A stretch of DNA of 64,000 nucleotides from Roseitalea sp. (GCA_017642895.1 JAEPON010000002.1:124001-188000), one strand, 5' to 3'; positions 8,372 through 17,218 are shown, counted from the stretch's first letter. Notes: generated by a model from the sequence alone, not told the origin. Numbers and translations: made by a program.

Positions 8372-9364
8372 ATGGGCCTTTTGATCGACGGCGAATGGCG
8401 CGACCAATGGTACGACACCAAAAAGACCAAGGGCCACTTCGTGCGCAAGGATTCGGCCTTCCGCAACTGGGTGACGCCCGACGGCGCGCCTGGGCCGAGC
8501 GGCGATGGCGGCTTCGCCGCCGAGGCCGGCCGCTACCACCTCTATGTCTCGCTGGCCTGCCCCTGGGCGCACCGAACGCTGATCTTTCGCAAGCTGAAAA
8601 AGCTCGAAGAATTGATCGACGTTTCCGTCGTCCATCACTTCATGGGCGATGAGGGCTGGACGTTCGACACTGATGACGCCGCCACCGGCGACAGGTTGTT
8701 CGGTTCGGCACGGATGCACCAGATCTACACACGCGCCAAATCCGACTATACCGGCCGGGTCACGGTCCCGGTTCTGTGGGACAAGAAGACCGGCACGATC
8801 GTCTCCAACGAATCGTCTGAAATCATCCGCATGCTCAATTCGGCGTTCAACGCGCTGACCGGCGACACGCAGGACTTCTATCCCGAGGCGCAGCGCGCGG
8901 AGATCGATGCGGTCAATGCGCGCGTCTACGACACGCTCAACAATGGCGTTTACAAGTCCGGCTTCGCCACAACGCAGGACGCCTATGAGGAGGCGGTGAC
9001 GCCTCTGTTCGCAACGCTCGACTGGCTCGAAGAGCGCCTGTCGCGCCAGCGCTATCTCGTCGGCGACCAGATCACCGAGGCCGACTGGCGCCTGTTCACA
9101 ACTCTGGTGCGCTTCGATCCCGTCTATGTCAGCCATTTCAAGTGCAACATCCGCCGCATCGCCGACTATCCCAACCTTTGGGCCTATACGCGCGAACTCC
9201 ACCAGGTGCCCGGCGTCGCCGAGACGGTGAACATGCACCACATCAAGGCGCACTATTATGGCAGCCACGAATCGATCAATCCGACCCGGATTGTCCCCGT
9301 CGGCCCGGACATCAACTTTTCCGAGCCCCATGGCCGCGACCGCCTGAGCGCCGAGGCGGCCTGA
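8372..9364 (+). CDS. Glutathionyl-hydroquinone reductase (YqjG/ECM4/PcpF type)
   Basis: A 330-residue Xi-class glutathione transferase, which reductively removes glutathione from glutathionyl-hydroquinones in the cytoplasm. Seen: the N-terminal thioredoxin-fold active site SLACPWAHRTLI with the catalytic Cys63, the SSEIIRMLN glutathione-binding turn, and the all-helical C-terminal domain with VGDQITEADWRLFTTLVRFDPVYVSHFKCN and RIADYPNLWAYTRELHQ, both highly conserved in this class. ATG at 8372 is preferred to an in-frame Met five codons earlier because GGAGGG lies seven bases before it. Confidence 0.92.
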   Translation: MGLLIDGEWRDQWYDTKKTKGHFVRKDSAFRNWVTPDGAPGPSGDGGFAAEAGRYHLYVSLACPWAHRTLIFRKLKKLEELIDVSVVHHFMGDEGWTFDTDDAATGDRLFGSARMHQIYTRAKSDYTGRVTVPVLWDKKTGTIVSNESSEIIRMLNSAFNALTGDTQDFYPEAQRAEIDAVNARVYDTLNNGVYKSGFATTQDAYEEAVTPLFATLDWLEERLSRQRYLVGDQITEADWRLFTTLVRFDPVYVSHFKCNIRRIADYPNLWAYTRELHQVPGVAETVNMHHIKAHYYGSHESINPTRIVPVGPDINFSEPHGRDRLSAEAA

Positions 9365-9370
9365 CCCACA

Positions 9371-9823
9371 TCACCAGCGGGTGGCTGGCGCGCTGCCCGA
9401 TTGCCACTCCTCCAGCCGTCGCCGGGTCGCCGGCGTCGTGCCGTCCGGCAAGCCGTCAAGCGCAAAGAAACCGGCGGCGGCGATCTCCCGGTCCGGCCGC
9501 TTGGGCGCATGGCGCGCAATCGTCCGGCACACATAGACGGCCACATGATCGCGCCGCGAGGCGCCGTCATTGTGGAACAGGCCGTGCAGCACCATCTCGC
9601 CGTCGACCACCACGTTGCCTTCCTCGCGCACCTCTCGAATGGCGCAGTCGAGCGCCGTCTCGCCCGGCTCCACACCGCCGCCGGGCAGGTGCCAGCCGGG
9701 GGCATAGGTGTGCCTGACAAGAAGCACGCGGTCGTCCGCATCGATCACCATCGCGCGCGCGCCGAGCGTGACCGGCCGGGTCAGGACGAAAAACAGGTGA
9801 AACAGGCGCGTGCGCAACGACAT
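9371..9823 (-). CDS. Nudix hydrolase with an altered Nudix box
   Basis: A 150-residue Nudix-fold protein expected to cleave a nucleoside diphosphate linked to another moiety. The box reads GGGVEPGETALDCAIREVREEGNV; the metal-binding core REVREE is intact, but the glycine that normally closes the motif is Asn. An N-terminal hydrophobic stretch RLFHLFFVLTRPVTLGARAMVI precedes strand 1. Start chosen at MSLRTRLFH. The gene ends only six bases from the stop of the reductase gene and converges with it. The substrate is unknown. Confidence 0.8.
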   Translation of the reverse strand: MSLRTRLFHLFFVLTRPVTLGARAMVIDADDRVLLVRHTYAPGWHLPGGGVEPGETALDCAIREVREEGNVVVDGEMVLHGLFHNDGASRRDHVAVYVCRTIARHAPKRPDREIAAAGFFALDGLPDGTTPATRRRLEEWQSGSAPATRW

Positions 9824-9921
9824 GGACGGCTCGACGGCTCGATGTGGGCCGAATCCCCCGTCGGCCCGGAGGGCGATCATGCCGGTTTTGACTTCCCGGC
9901 AAAACCCCTTACCAAGCCGCG

Positions 9922-10839
9922 ATGACCTTCACGCTCGCCCATCTGTCCGACATCCATCTGGGGCCACTTCCGGCGATCTCGGCGCGCGAACTGATGTCCA
10001 AGCGACTGACCGGCTACATCAACTGGCACCGCAGCCGCGCCGGCACGCTGGCCGAAGCGACGCTCGAACGGGTGACGCACGCCGCCGCCGAAAGCGGCGC
10101 CGACCATATCGCGGTGACCGGCGATTTGACCAATCTGGCGCTGGAGGCCGAACTGCGTGCCTCGGCCCTCTGGCTCGAAGAACTGGGCCCGCCCGACCGG
10201 GTCAGCGCGGTGCCGGGAAATCATGACGCCTATGTGCGCGGCGCGCTCGACCGCGTCTTTCAGGCCTGGGCACCCTGGATGACCGGTGACGACGGCAATG
10301 CACCTTTGTCAAATGAAGACTTTCCCTTCGTGCGGGCGCGCGGCCCGGTCGCCATCATCGGCACATCGAGCGCGGTCGCGACACCGGCTTTCGTCGCCGC
10401 CGGCCGGTTCGAGGGCACGCAGGCGCGCAATCTGCGCCGCGCGCTGGATGAAACGGGCAAGGCGGGGCTGTTCCGCATCGTCCTGATCCACCACCCGCCG
10501 ATCCGTGGGGCGACAATCCCGCGCAAGCGGCTATACGGCATCACGCTCTTCCAGTCCGTGATCGCCGAAGCCGGCGCGGAACTGGTGCTGCACGGGCACA
10601 CCCACCTCGCCCAACGGCACAGCATCGCCGGTCCCGACGGCACGCACGTGCCGGTGATCGGCGTGCCCGCGGCCGGACAGTCCCCCGGCGCACAACGACC
10701 GCCCGGCGCCTACAACCTGTTTGCGATCGACGGGGTACCGGGCCGCTGGCGCTGCGCGCTGCAACAATGGTCGGCAACGACGGAGACCGGCCCGCTCGAA
10801 CTGACCGAGGAAAAGCTGCTGCATCTCGGCGGCGGCTGA
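9922..10839 (+). CDS. Calcineurin-like metallophosphoesterase (CpdA-like)
   Basis: A 305-residue binuclear-metal phosphoesterase. All five metal motifs are present in order: LSDIHLG (residues 8-14), TGDLTN, PGNHDAY, IHHPP and LHGHTH. The arrangement matches the class III phosphodiesterases related to CpdA, which hydrolyse cyclic AMP, but cyclic nucleotide specificity cannot be read from sequence alone; nucleotide or lipid-head-group substrates remain possible. There is no signal peptide, so it is cytoplasmic. Its start lies about 100 bases from the divergent Nudix gene. Confidence 0.85.
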   Translation: MTFTLAHLSDIHLGPLPAISARELMSKRLTGYINWHRSRAGTLAEATLERVTHAAAESGADHIAVTGDLTNLALEAELRASALWLEELGPPDRVSAVPGNHDAYVRGALDRVFQAWAPWMTGDDGNAPLSNEDFPFVRARGPVAIIGTSSAVATPAFVAAGRFEGTQARNLRRALDETGKAGLFRIVLIHHPPIRGATIPRKRLYGITLFQSVIAEAGAELVLHGHTHLAQRHSIAGPDGTHVPVIGVPAAGQSPGAQRPPGAYNLFAIDGVPGRWRCALQQWSATTETGPLELTEEKLLHLGGG

Positions 10840-10855
10840 TGCCGCTGACCGCCGC

Positions 10856-10896
10856 TAGAGCGTTTCCGCGTCTCGCGGGAACGCAGCTCCGCTCTA
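10856..10896. repeat. Intergenic palindrome
   Basis: Outer arms TAGAGC/GCTCTA and inner arms GCGTTTCCGCG/CGCGGGAACGC (one G-T wobble) form a hairpin of about 41 bases between two convergent genes. The TAGAGC...GCTCTA frame resembles a family of dispersed repeats seen in many rhizobia. It may also end transcription from both sides. Confidence 0.7.
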
Positions 10897-10956
10897 ACCG
10901 ATTGTTTTGTCGCTTGTCCTATCGGCTCTGGTGATTCCACCTTCGCCGGACGCGCT

Positions 10957-11619
10957 CTACGGAACCAGAACATCCTGGAAATAAAGAACGGCCGCCGCGA
11001 CGGCGACGAAGATGCCGATCAGCAGCCAGCCGGTGCGGCTCATGCGCGTGACGCTGGTGCGGTCGCGCCGCGACAGGGGTGCCATTTCGGCGCCGGTGGC
11101 GTCCTGTTCCGCCGGGGCATCCTCGCTGTCCACGGCATTGTCGGCTTCGGTCTCGTCGTCCGGCGCGGGCCCGCGCTGGCTCACGCCGGCCCGATAGGTG
11201 ACCATCTCGTCGGCGGCAAACGCCATCTCGCGTTCGTGCAGGCGTTCAGCGATGTAAGTCGTCACGGCCGCGATGACCGGTTCGACCGCCGTGGCCTCGG
11301 CCAAAACCGTGCGCCCCAGCCGCGTGTCGCGCACGAACCGGTAGGTGCGCCGGTCACGGCCCATCATCACATGCGCCGTCGCATCGATCCACAGGCGCGG
11401 TTGAAGCCCCGATGAGATGGCGAAATCGAAGCGCTCATCGTCGGCCGGCACATCGTCAAACACCGGCCTGAGCTCCTGGGCGAGAATCTCAAGCCGTGCC
11501 CGGTCGGCTTCCTTCATGTCCACCACGACATCGTTGCGTTCGGCGGCGGCGATCTTGACCTGCCGCACCGCATCCACAAGGCGCGTGTTGGGATTGTCTT
11601 TGTGCTCGTCGGCGCTCAT
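10957..11619 (-). CDS. Hypothetical protein with C-terminal membrane anchor
   Basis: A 220-residue protein I do not recognise. Residues 1-135 form a mixed alpha/beta cytoplasmic region with RLEILAQELRPVFDDVPADDERFDFAISSGLQPRLWIDATAHVMMGRDRRTYRFVRDTRLGRTVLAE, a pattern conserved in many rhizobial genomes. An acidic, proline/alanine-rich linker follows (about 150-185), then a single transmembrane helix at the very end (WLLIGIFVAVAAAVLYF), giving a tail-anchored topology with the globular part inside. Start chosen at MSADEHKD, seven codons after the first Met. A near-CtrA site sits just upstream. Confidence 0.65.
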   Translation of the reverse strand: MSADEHKDNPNTRLVDAVRQVKIAAAERNDVVVDMKEADRARLEILAQELRPVFDDVPADDERFDFAISSGLQPRLWIDATAHVMMGRDRRTYRFVRDTRLGRTVLAEATAVEPVIAAVTTYIAERLHEREMAFAADEMVTYRAGVSQRGPAPDDETEADNAVDSEDAPAEQDATGAEMAPLSRRDRTSVTRMSRTGWLLIGIFVAVAAAVLYFQDVLVP

Positions 11620-11644
11620 GGCGGCCCTGCCCGTCAACAAATCG

Positions 11645-11660
11645 TTAACGCGAACCTAAC
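11645..11660 (-). promoter_or_regulatory. Near-consensus CtrA site
   Basis: TTAACGCGAACCTAAC fits TTAA-N7-TTAAC except for one base (CTAAC). It is only 26 bases before the start codon at 11619, closer than usual for activation, so repression or chance are both possible. Confidence 0.4.
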
Positions 11661-11750
11661 AAGTTTGCCGGCGCAAGGCGAGAGGCATCCCCGCATATGC
11701 ACCGCTTGTGCCCTCGGGCGCGGCGGCAGACATATAGGGACAATCCGGCC

Positions 11751-12407
11751 TCAGGGACGCCAGACAAGGACCAGGATCACCGTCAGCAAAAGGACGATGA
11801 TCGCGAGCGCCAGCCAGAAGCGTTTGACATTGCGCACGATGAAAGGGCTGAGAAAGGCATCCTGCGCGCCGGCAGACGGCTTGTCCGACAAGGCGCGCGT
11901 TGCCGCCAGCGGCCCGTCCTTGACGGCACCGTCAAGCTTGAACGCGCTCGCCGAAGCGCCGAAGTCGACAATGCGGGGTATTTCGGCCTTGCCATCGGCG
12001 CCGTTGGCGCGCGGGGTTGCGTCCGGCACTGTCTCGTGACGCACATAGGCGGGCACATAGGTGCCCTTCGGCACCGTTATCCGGATCGGTTCGTCCTTGC
12101 CCTCGCCGGCGTAAAAGCTGGTCAGGTGCTCGCGCAGCCGGCCGGCCTGAACCCGTACCACGGCGTCCATCGCCGGATCGAAATCATCGTCCTTGCCGAA
12201 CACGTCCTGCGCGATCGTAAAGCCTTTCAGGCGTGCCGCATCGCCCTTCTGTTCGGTCTTGACCAGATAGACCAGCAGCGACCGCGCCCTGTCCGCGCGG
12301 GCCAGCGTTTCGCTGTTGACGACGACTTCGAGCGCGGCGCGAACCTCTTCAGGGCTGACGGCCTGTGCGTTCTTGGTGTTGCTCGAAATCTCGTTTCCCG
12401 TATCCAT
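11751..12407 (-). CDS. Membrane protein with cyclase-associated regulatory domain
   Basis: A 218-residue protein. Residues about 20-120 carry SEEVRAALEVVV-type helices followed by RLKGFTIAQDVFGKDDDFDPAMDAVVRVQAGRLREHLTSFYAGEGKDEPIRITVPKGTYVPAYV. This unit is familiar as the N-terminal module of many alphaproteobacterial adenylate cyclases and TPR or TolB-like regulators. Here no cyclase or TPR domain follows; instead there is a linker and one C-terminal membrane helix (FWLALAIIVLLLTVILVLVW). It therefore looks like a stand-alone version of the module held at the membrane. Start set at MDTGNEISS. Function unknown. Confidence 0.65.
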   Translation of the reverse strand: MDTGNEISSNTKNAQAVSPEEVRAALEVVVNSETLARADRARSLLVYLVKTEQKGDAARLKGFTIAQDVFGKDDDFDPAMDAVVRVQAGRLREHLTSFYAGEGKDEPIRITVPKGTYVPAYVRHETVPDATPRANGADGKAEIPRIVDFGASASAFKLDGAVKDGPLAATRALSDKPSAGAQDAFLSPFIVRNVKRFWLALAIIVLLLTVILVLVWRP

Positions 12408-12533
12408 GGTTCCTGGCTGCGCGGCTCTTCGTCGGCGGGCCGGATTGGCCCGCCTCAAATCCTAGTCCAAAAAGCCGGGCGATCACAACAAAGCAAAAGC
12501 GGCACGCTTTTCATCGCCCTGTGAAACGACCCC

Positions 12534-14261
12534 CTACCCGTTCGCCCGCACGCGGTTGACCGCTGACACGATCGCCTCGAGCGAAGCGGCGACGATGTTC
12601 TTGTTGATGCCGACACCGAAGACCCGCTTGTCCGCGTTCTCCATCTCCATGTAGCAGATGGCCGCCGCGTCCGACCCGTGCTGGAGCGAGTGCTCGGAAT
12701 AGTCGCGCACCGTCATCGACAATCCATAGTGCCGGTTGATCGCATCGACGAACCCGTCGATCGGCCCCGTACCGAAGCCGCGGATCTCGATCTCCTCATT
12801 GCCGTCCATCAATACCGCGTCCACGATCCGCCCTTCCGCATCGTCCGGATCGGGCGCCGTGGTGTGGCTGACGAAGCGGATGCGCTGGCTCGGCAGTTCG
12901 ACATAGGTCGCCATGAACGCCTGGTGGATGCGTTCCGATGACAGTTCGATCCCCTCGCGGTCGGTGATCTCCTGGATCACTTCGCGGAATTCCACCTGCA
13001 GGTTGCGTGGCAGGTTCAGCCCATAATCGGCCTGCAGGATATAGGCGATGCCGCCCTTGCCCGACTGCGAGTTGATGCGGATGATCGCCTCATAGGTGCG
13101 GCCCACATCTTCGGGATCGATCGGCAGATAGGGCACCTCCCACAGATCGGTTTCGGCCGAGCGGTGCGCCTTCATGCCCTTGTTGATCGCGTCCTGGTGC
13201 GAACCTGAAAATGCCGTGTAGACCAGTTCGCCGACATAGGGGTGCCGCTCGGGAATGGCCAGCTGGTTGCAATGCTCGTAGACGTCGCGGGTCGTGTTGA
13301 TGTCGGTCACATCGAGCGCCGGATCGACCCCTTGCGTGAACATGTTCAGCGCCAGCGTGACCAGATCAACATTGCCGGTGCGCTCGCCATTGCCGAACAA
13401 GGTGCCCTCCACCCGGTCGGCGCCGGCCATCAGGCCCAGTTCGGTGGCCGCGATGCCGGTTCCACGGTCATTGTGCGGATGCAGCGAGACGATGACGCAG
13501 TCGCGCTTGTCCAGATTGCGGCACATCCACTCGATCTGGTCGGCATGGATGTTGGGCGTCGACATCTCCACCGTCGCCGGCAGGTTCAGGATCAGCTTGT
13601 TGTCGGGTGTCGGCTGGACAATCTCGGTAACCGCGTTGCAGATCTCCAGCGCCACCTCCAGTTCGGTGCCCGTGAAGCTTTCCGGCGAATATTGGAACCG
13701 GTAGCCGCCGCCGGCCTTGGCCGCCATGTCGGTCACCATCTTGGCCGCGTCCGTTGCGATCCGCTTGATGCCCTCGACATCCTTGCCGAACACCACACGG
13801 CGCTGCAATTCGCTGGTGGAATTGTAGAAATGAACGATCGGCCGGTGCGCGCCTTCCAGCGATTCGAACGTCCGCTCGATCAGCTCTGGCCGGCACTGGA
13901 CCAGCACTTGCAGCGAGACGTCTTCGGGCACATTGCCCTCTTCGACGCACCAGCGGGCGAAATCGAAATCGGTCTGGCTGGCCGATGGAAAGCCGATCTC
14001 GATCTCCTTGAAACCCATTTTGAGCAGATGGGCGAACATGCGCGTCTTGCGCTCGTGCCCCATCGGCTCGATCAGCGCCTGGTTTCCGTCGCGCAGATCG
14101 ACCGAGCACCAGATCGGCGGCGTGGTGATGGTCTTCGACGGCCAGGTCCGGTCCGGCAGGTCGACCGTCGGATAGGGGCGGTATTTTCGGGGCGCGTCCG
14201 GCATGCCGGCGCCGGTTCGTGTCTTGGCCGCTGCCTTGGTCGGTGTGGCGTGCGTGTTCAT
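12534..14261 (-). CDS. leuA: 2-isopropylmalate synthase LeuA
   Basis: First committed step of leucine synthesis: condenses acetyl-CoA with 2-oxoisovalerate. The 575-residue protein belongs to the long LeuA type found in rhizobia and actinobacteria. Seen: catalytic-barrel motif SVDLRDGNQAL (residues 53-63), metal and substrate residues in VIVSLHPHNDRGTGIAATELGLMAGADRVEGTLFGNGERTGN, and a C-terminal allosteric domain (from about 440) with GFGTGPIDGFVDAINRH that normally binds leucine. ATG at 14261 has AAGGA eight bases before it and is preferred to upstream Met codons. A leucine-rich leader peptide about 150 bases upstream suggests attenuation in addition to feedback inhibition. Confidence 0.95.
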   Translation of the reverse strand: MNTHATPTKAAAKTRTGAGMPDAPRKYRPYPTVDLPDRTWPSKTITTPPIWCSVDLRDGNQALIEPMGHERKTRMFAHLLKMGFKEIEIGFPSASQTDFDFARWCVEEGNVPEDVSLQVLVQCRPELIERTFESLEGAHRPIVHFYNSTSELQRRVVFGKDVEGIKRIATDAAKMVTDMAAKAGGGYRFQYSPESFTGTELEVALEICNAVTEIVQPTPDNKLILNLPATVEMSTPNIHADQIEWMCRNLDKRDCVIVSLHPHNDRGTGIAATELGLMAGADRVEGTLFGNGERTGNVDLVTLALNMFTQGVDPALDVTDINTTRDVYEHCNQLAIPERHPYVGELVYTAFSGSHQDAINKGMKAHRSAETDLWEVPYLPIDPEDVGRTYEAIIRINSQSGKGGIAYILQADYGLNLPRNLQVEFREVIQEITDREGIELSSERIHQAFMATYVELPSQRIRFVSHTTAPDPDDAEGRIVDAVLMDGNEEIEIRGFGTGPIDGFVDAINRHYGLSMTVRDYSEHSLQHGSDAAAICYMEMENADKRVFGVGINKNIVAASLEAIVSAVNRVRANG

Positions 14262-14409
14262 GATCTTCATCCTTCGCCCGCCTCGGCGACGGCGCATGGT
14301 CGCGTCTCAGGCGGTGTCTGATCCATTCGATTGGCGATGTAAAGAAGACGGGGCGAAACGGCGCCGGAAGGTGCCGTCTGATACGGCCACCGGGCGCCCT
14401 GTCGCAAGA

Positions 14410-14535
14410 TCAGGCCCGGCAGCCGCCGATAAGAAGGAGAAGGCCGAGTGCGAGACCGCGCGCATCGACACCGCCGGCACGGGCCGGCGGGGTGTTTGCG
14501 CCTTTGCAGGCGGCGATGGTGCGTGCGTCGATCAT
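14410..14535 (-). CDS. Candidate leuA leader peptide rich in Leu codons
   Basis: A 41-codon frame begins at ATG 14535 and ends with TGA at 14410, 148 bases before leuA. Its last 15 residues are GLALGLLLLIGGCRA, six leucines within eight codons, directly followed by GC-rich sequence that can fold in alternative ways (GCCGGGC with GCGCCCGG, and a hairpin at 14358-14377 with a short T-rich stretch after it). This is what a ribosome-stalling attenuator for a leucine gene would need. The presumed terminator stem has one A-C mismatch and a weak T run, so I hold this as a candidate. The rest of the 300-base gap between leuA and the cytochrome gene shows nothing else. Confidence 0.45.
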   Translation of the reverse strand: MIDARTIAACKGANTPPARAGGVDARGLALGLLLLIGGCRA

Positions 14536-14578
14536 GCAGCCTGTGTAGGCCAGCGATGCGAAGCTTGCAAGCGCCGCC

Positions 14579-14887
14579 TCACTGCTGGATGGATTCGATA
14601 TAGCCGATGATCGCGCCGATCTGGTCGGGTGTCGCGGTGAATTCCGGCATGTCCGGATGGCCGGTGACGATCCGTTCGGCAAACGCCTCCTCCAGCGCGT
14701 CCACCGGATAGTCGCGCAAGAGGGAGCGGAAAGCCGGCGCGTCGTCATGGGCGCTCGCATCATCGGCGTCGATCGCGTGGCACCGGGCGCAATTGTCGGC
14801 GACCAGCGCCCGGCCATAGGCCAGGTCCTCGGCCGAAACCGGGCCGGTCGCGGCCAAAAGGACAGGCAGAACCAGCCACCATCTCAT
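14579..14887 (-). CDS. Small periplasmic cytochrome c
   Basis: A 102-residue class I-type cytochrome c. Signal peptide residues 1-19 ([17 protein letters not shown]), haem-binding CARCH at about 33-37, and distal Met ligand probably in [26 protein letters not shown] near the C-terminus, a typical mono-haem c layout. Its ATG overlaps the trpE(G) stop codon as ATGA, so translation is probably coupled to the tryptophan gene. Electron partner unknown. The coupling of a cytochrome to an anthranilate synthase is not an arrangement I know from tryptophan operons. Confidence 0.82.
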   Translation of the reverse strand: MRWWLVLPVLLAATGPVSAEDLAYGRALVADNCARCHAIDADDASAHDDAPAFRSLLRDYPVDALEEAFAERIVTGHPDMPEFTATPDQIGAIIGYIESIQQ

Positions 14888-17082
14888 CGCCTTGTCTCCG
14901 CCGTTCGTCCGCGCCCCACCAGCCGCCCTACCACATTCTCGATCATCTTCATGCCTGCATCGCCGCCGAGCGTCATGATCGATTCGGGGTGGAACTGGAC
15001 GGCCGCCACCGGCTCGGACCGGTGCTCGATGCCCATCACGATGCCATCCTCGGTCTCCGCCGTCACGGTGAAGTCCTCGGGCAGCCGCGACGGGTCGGCG
15101 AAGATCGAGTGATAACGTCCGACGACGATCTCGCGCGGCAGATCGGCGAACACCGCGCCGGGTTCGTGCACGCGGATGCGCGACGGCTTGCCGTGCATCG
15201 GATAGCCGAGCTGGCGCAGCGAGCCGCCATAGGCCTCGGTCAGCGCCTGCAGGCCAAGGCAAACGCCGAACATCGGCAGATCGCGCGCACGGGCCTTCCT
15301 GATGGTCGCCTTGCAGTCGAAATCCTTAGGCTTGCCGGGGCCGGGCGACAGCACCACCAGATCGGGCGAAAAATCATCGAAGGCCGTATCGGGCACCGGC
15401 GCGCGCACCGTGCGGACATCGGCACCCGTCTGGCGGAAATAGTTGGCCAGCGTGTGAACGAAACTGTCCTCGTGATCGACCAGCAGGATGCGCATGCCAT
15501 CGCCGACCTGCCGCGCCTCACGCGGGCCGGTGTCGGCGTTCGAGCGGCCCGATTCGCGGATGGCCGCCAGCATGGCCGACGCCTTGAGTTCGGTTTCGGC
15601 CTCCTCGGCGTCCGGGTCGGAATCAAACAGGAGCGTCGCGCCGGCGCGCACCGCGGCGATGCCGTCCCTGATCTGGATGGTCCGCAGCGTCAGCCCGGTG
15701 TTCATGTCGCCATTGAACTTGACCATGCCGATCGCGCCGCCATACCAGGCGCGCGGGCTCTTTTCGTGCTGTTCGATGAATCGCATCGCCCACAATTTCG
15801 GCGCGCCGGTAACCGTCACCGCCCAGGCGTGGCTCAAGAAGCCGTCAAACGCGTCCATGCCCGCGCGCAGCCGGCCCTCCACATGATCGACCGTGTGGAT
15901 CAGCCGCGAATACATCTCGATCTGCCGCCGGCCGATCACCCGCACCGAGCCCGGCTCGCACACCCGGCTCTTGTCGTTGCGGTCGACATCCGAACACATC
16001 GTCAGTTCGCTCTCATCCTTTTTCGAGTTCAGCAGCTTGAGGATCTGTTCGGAATCCGAGATCGCATCGGTGCCGCGGGCGATCGTGCCCGAGATCGGGC
16101 AGGTCTCGATGCGCCGTCCGGTCACCCGCACGAACATTTCCGGCGACGCGCCGACAAGGAACTCGTTCTGCCCCAGGTTCATGAAGAAGGAATAGGGCGC
16201 CGGATTGGTCGTCTTGAGCCTTCGCGCGATCGCCGAGGGTTTGCTCTCGACACGCTCATAGAACATCTGGCCGGGCACCACCTCGAACAGGTCGCCACAG
16301 GCGAAACGCTGTTTGGCGCGGTCAACCAGCCGCGCATATTCGCCCGGTTCATGGTCGCTGCGCGGCGGCACGGTCTCGGTCGGCGCGAACGGGGCCGGCG
16401 TCTGTTCGCGGGCAATGCCCTCGGTCGTCAGGCCGCCGGCCGAGAACTCATAGCAATCGACCCAGGCGCGGGCGGCGTGATTGTCCACAACCAGGATCTG
16501 GTCGGGCAAAAACAGCACCAGGTCGCGCTGGGCGGGATCGCGCGGCAGCTTCTCCTCGACCGGGTCGAACTGGAAGGCGATGTCGTAGCCGAACGCGCCG
16601 AACAGGGCCAGATCCTCATCCTCGTCCGACGAGAAATGGGAAACGATGGCGCGCAGGACCGAAAAGACCGACGGGTTTCGCGACCGGTCCTCTTCGGTCA
16701 GGATCTCGCCCGGCGCGATGATCGCAATGTCCAGCCCGCCATCGGCGCGGTTGAGCGTTTCGATGTGTGGATGGCCGGCCAGCGCGGTTTCGATCATCGC
16801 CACCAACGGCGCGCCCCGCGCATTGAGCGCCTCGATCCGCATTTGCCGCTTGCGCGCCGAAATCATCACCGGCGGATCGATGATGCCCGTGTCCCACCGC
16901 GTGTAGCGGCCCGGATATTCATAATTGGACGACAGAACCGCGCCCAAGCGCGTGTCCAGGTCATCGGTCATCCGGTCGATCGCCGTGCGGTAATCGGCCG
17001 GCTCCTGTCGGCGCGCGACACGCACGCCCCCGGCGGTGACATAGGCATCGACGGGCGCCGCCGCTGCGATATGGGCCGTCAT
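14884..17082 (-). CDS. trpE(G): Fused anthranilate synthase TrpE(G)
   Basis: Converts chorismate and glutamine to anthranilate, the first tryptophan-specific step. At 732 residues it is the single-chain type of rhizobia. The TrpE part (about 1-520) has [26 protein letters not shown] and DLVLFLPDQ; the C-terminal chorismate core ends [22 protein letters not shown]. The glutaminase part starts near [16 protein letters not shown] (about 530) and has the nucleophile in [10 protein letters not shown] (Cys608) and the dyad region [12 protein letters not shown] at 17082 has AAGGA seven bases upstream; an ATG two codons earlier is too close to it. Controlled by the trpL attenuator just upstream. Confidence 0.96.
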   Translation of the reverse strand: MTAHIAAAAPVDAYVTAGGVRVARRQEPADYRTAIDRMTDDLDTRLGAVLSSNYEYPGRYTRWDTGIIDPPVMISARKRQMRIEALNARGAPLVAMIETALAGHPHIETLNRADGGLDIAIIAPGEILTEEDRSRNPSVFSVLRAIVSHFSSDEDEDLALFGAFGYDIAFQFDPVEEKLPRDPAQRDLVLFLPDQILVVDNHAARAWVDCYEFSAGGLTTEGIAREQTPAPFAPTETVPPRSDHEPGEYARLVDRAKQRFACGDLFEVVPGQMFYERVESKPSAIARRLKTTNPAPYSFFMNLGQNEFLVGASPEMFVRVTGRRIETCPISGTIARGTDAISDSEQILKLLNSKKDESELTMCSDVDRNDKSRVCEPGSVRVIGRRQIEMYSRLIHTVDHVEGRLRAGMDAFDGFLSHAWAVTVTGAPKLWAMRFIEQHEKSPRAWYGGAIGMVKFNGDMNTGLTLRTIQIRDGIAAVRAGATLLFDSDPDAEEAETELKASAMLAAIRESGRSNADTGPREARQVGDGMRILLVDHEDSFVHTLANYFRQTGADVRTVRAPVPDTAFDDFSPDLVVLSPGPGKPKDFDCKATIRKARARDLPMFGVCLGLQALTEAYGGSLRQLGYPMHGKPSRIRVHEPGAVFADLPREIVVGRYHSIFADPSRLPEDFTVTAETEDGIVMGIEHRSEPVAAVQFHPESIMTLGGDAGMKMIENVVGRLVGRGRTAETRR

Positions 17083-17115
17083 CTTCATTTCCTTTCATGC
17101 CCGCCGGGCGGACAC

Positions 17116-17144
17116 AAAAAAACCGCCACGGCAATCGGGCGGTT
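17116..17144 (-). terminator. trp attenuator terminator
   Basis: Stem AACCGCC/GGCGGTT (17121-17127 with 17138-17144) followed on the minus strand by seven T. It lies between the trpL leader peptide and trpE(G), 33 bases before the start of the latter, and is the transcription terminator of the attenuator. Complementary segments GCACATGCAT and GCATGTGC upstream can form the competing leader hairpin. Confidence 0.85.
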
Positions 17145-17173
17145 GTCGAACATGCACATGCGTGATCCCCCGC

Positions 17174-17218
17174 CTAGAGCGAAGCCCACCACCATGCATG
17201 TGCAGTCACGTTGATCAT
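17174..17218 (-). CDS. trpL: trpL leader peptide
   Basis: A 14-codon frame reading MINVTAHAWWWASL then TAG. Three consecutive Trp codons at residues 9-11 followed by hairpins and a terminator before trpE(G) are the classic attenuation layout; the rhizobial trpL peptide is likewise 14 residues with WWW. Ribosome stalling at the Trp codons when charged tRNA-Trp is scarce would favour the anti-terminator. In Sinorhizobium the released leader RNA and the peptide have additional trans roles; whether that holds here is unknown. Confidence 0.9.
   Translation of the reverse strand: MINVTAHAWWWASL

Noticed and set aside
14410..14456. Leader peptide end (LLLLIGGC) as a lipoprotein signal
   Set aside because: The lipobox-like Cys is only three residues from the stop codon, so there would be no mature protein.
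14989..17214. Very long open frame opposite trpE(G), and similar long frames at 5004-6587 (+) and 61214-63082 (-)
   Set aside because: They are antisense or out-of-frame shadows of clear genes in GC-rich DNA, rich in Arg, Gly and His, with no family motifs.
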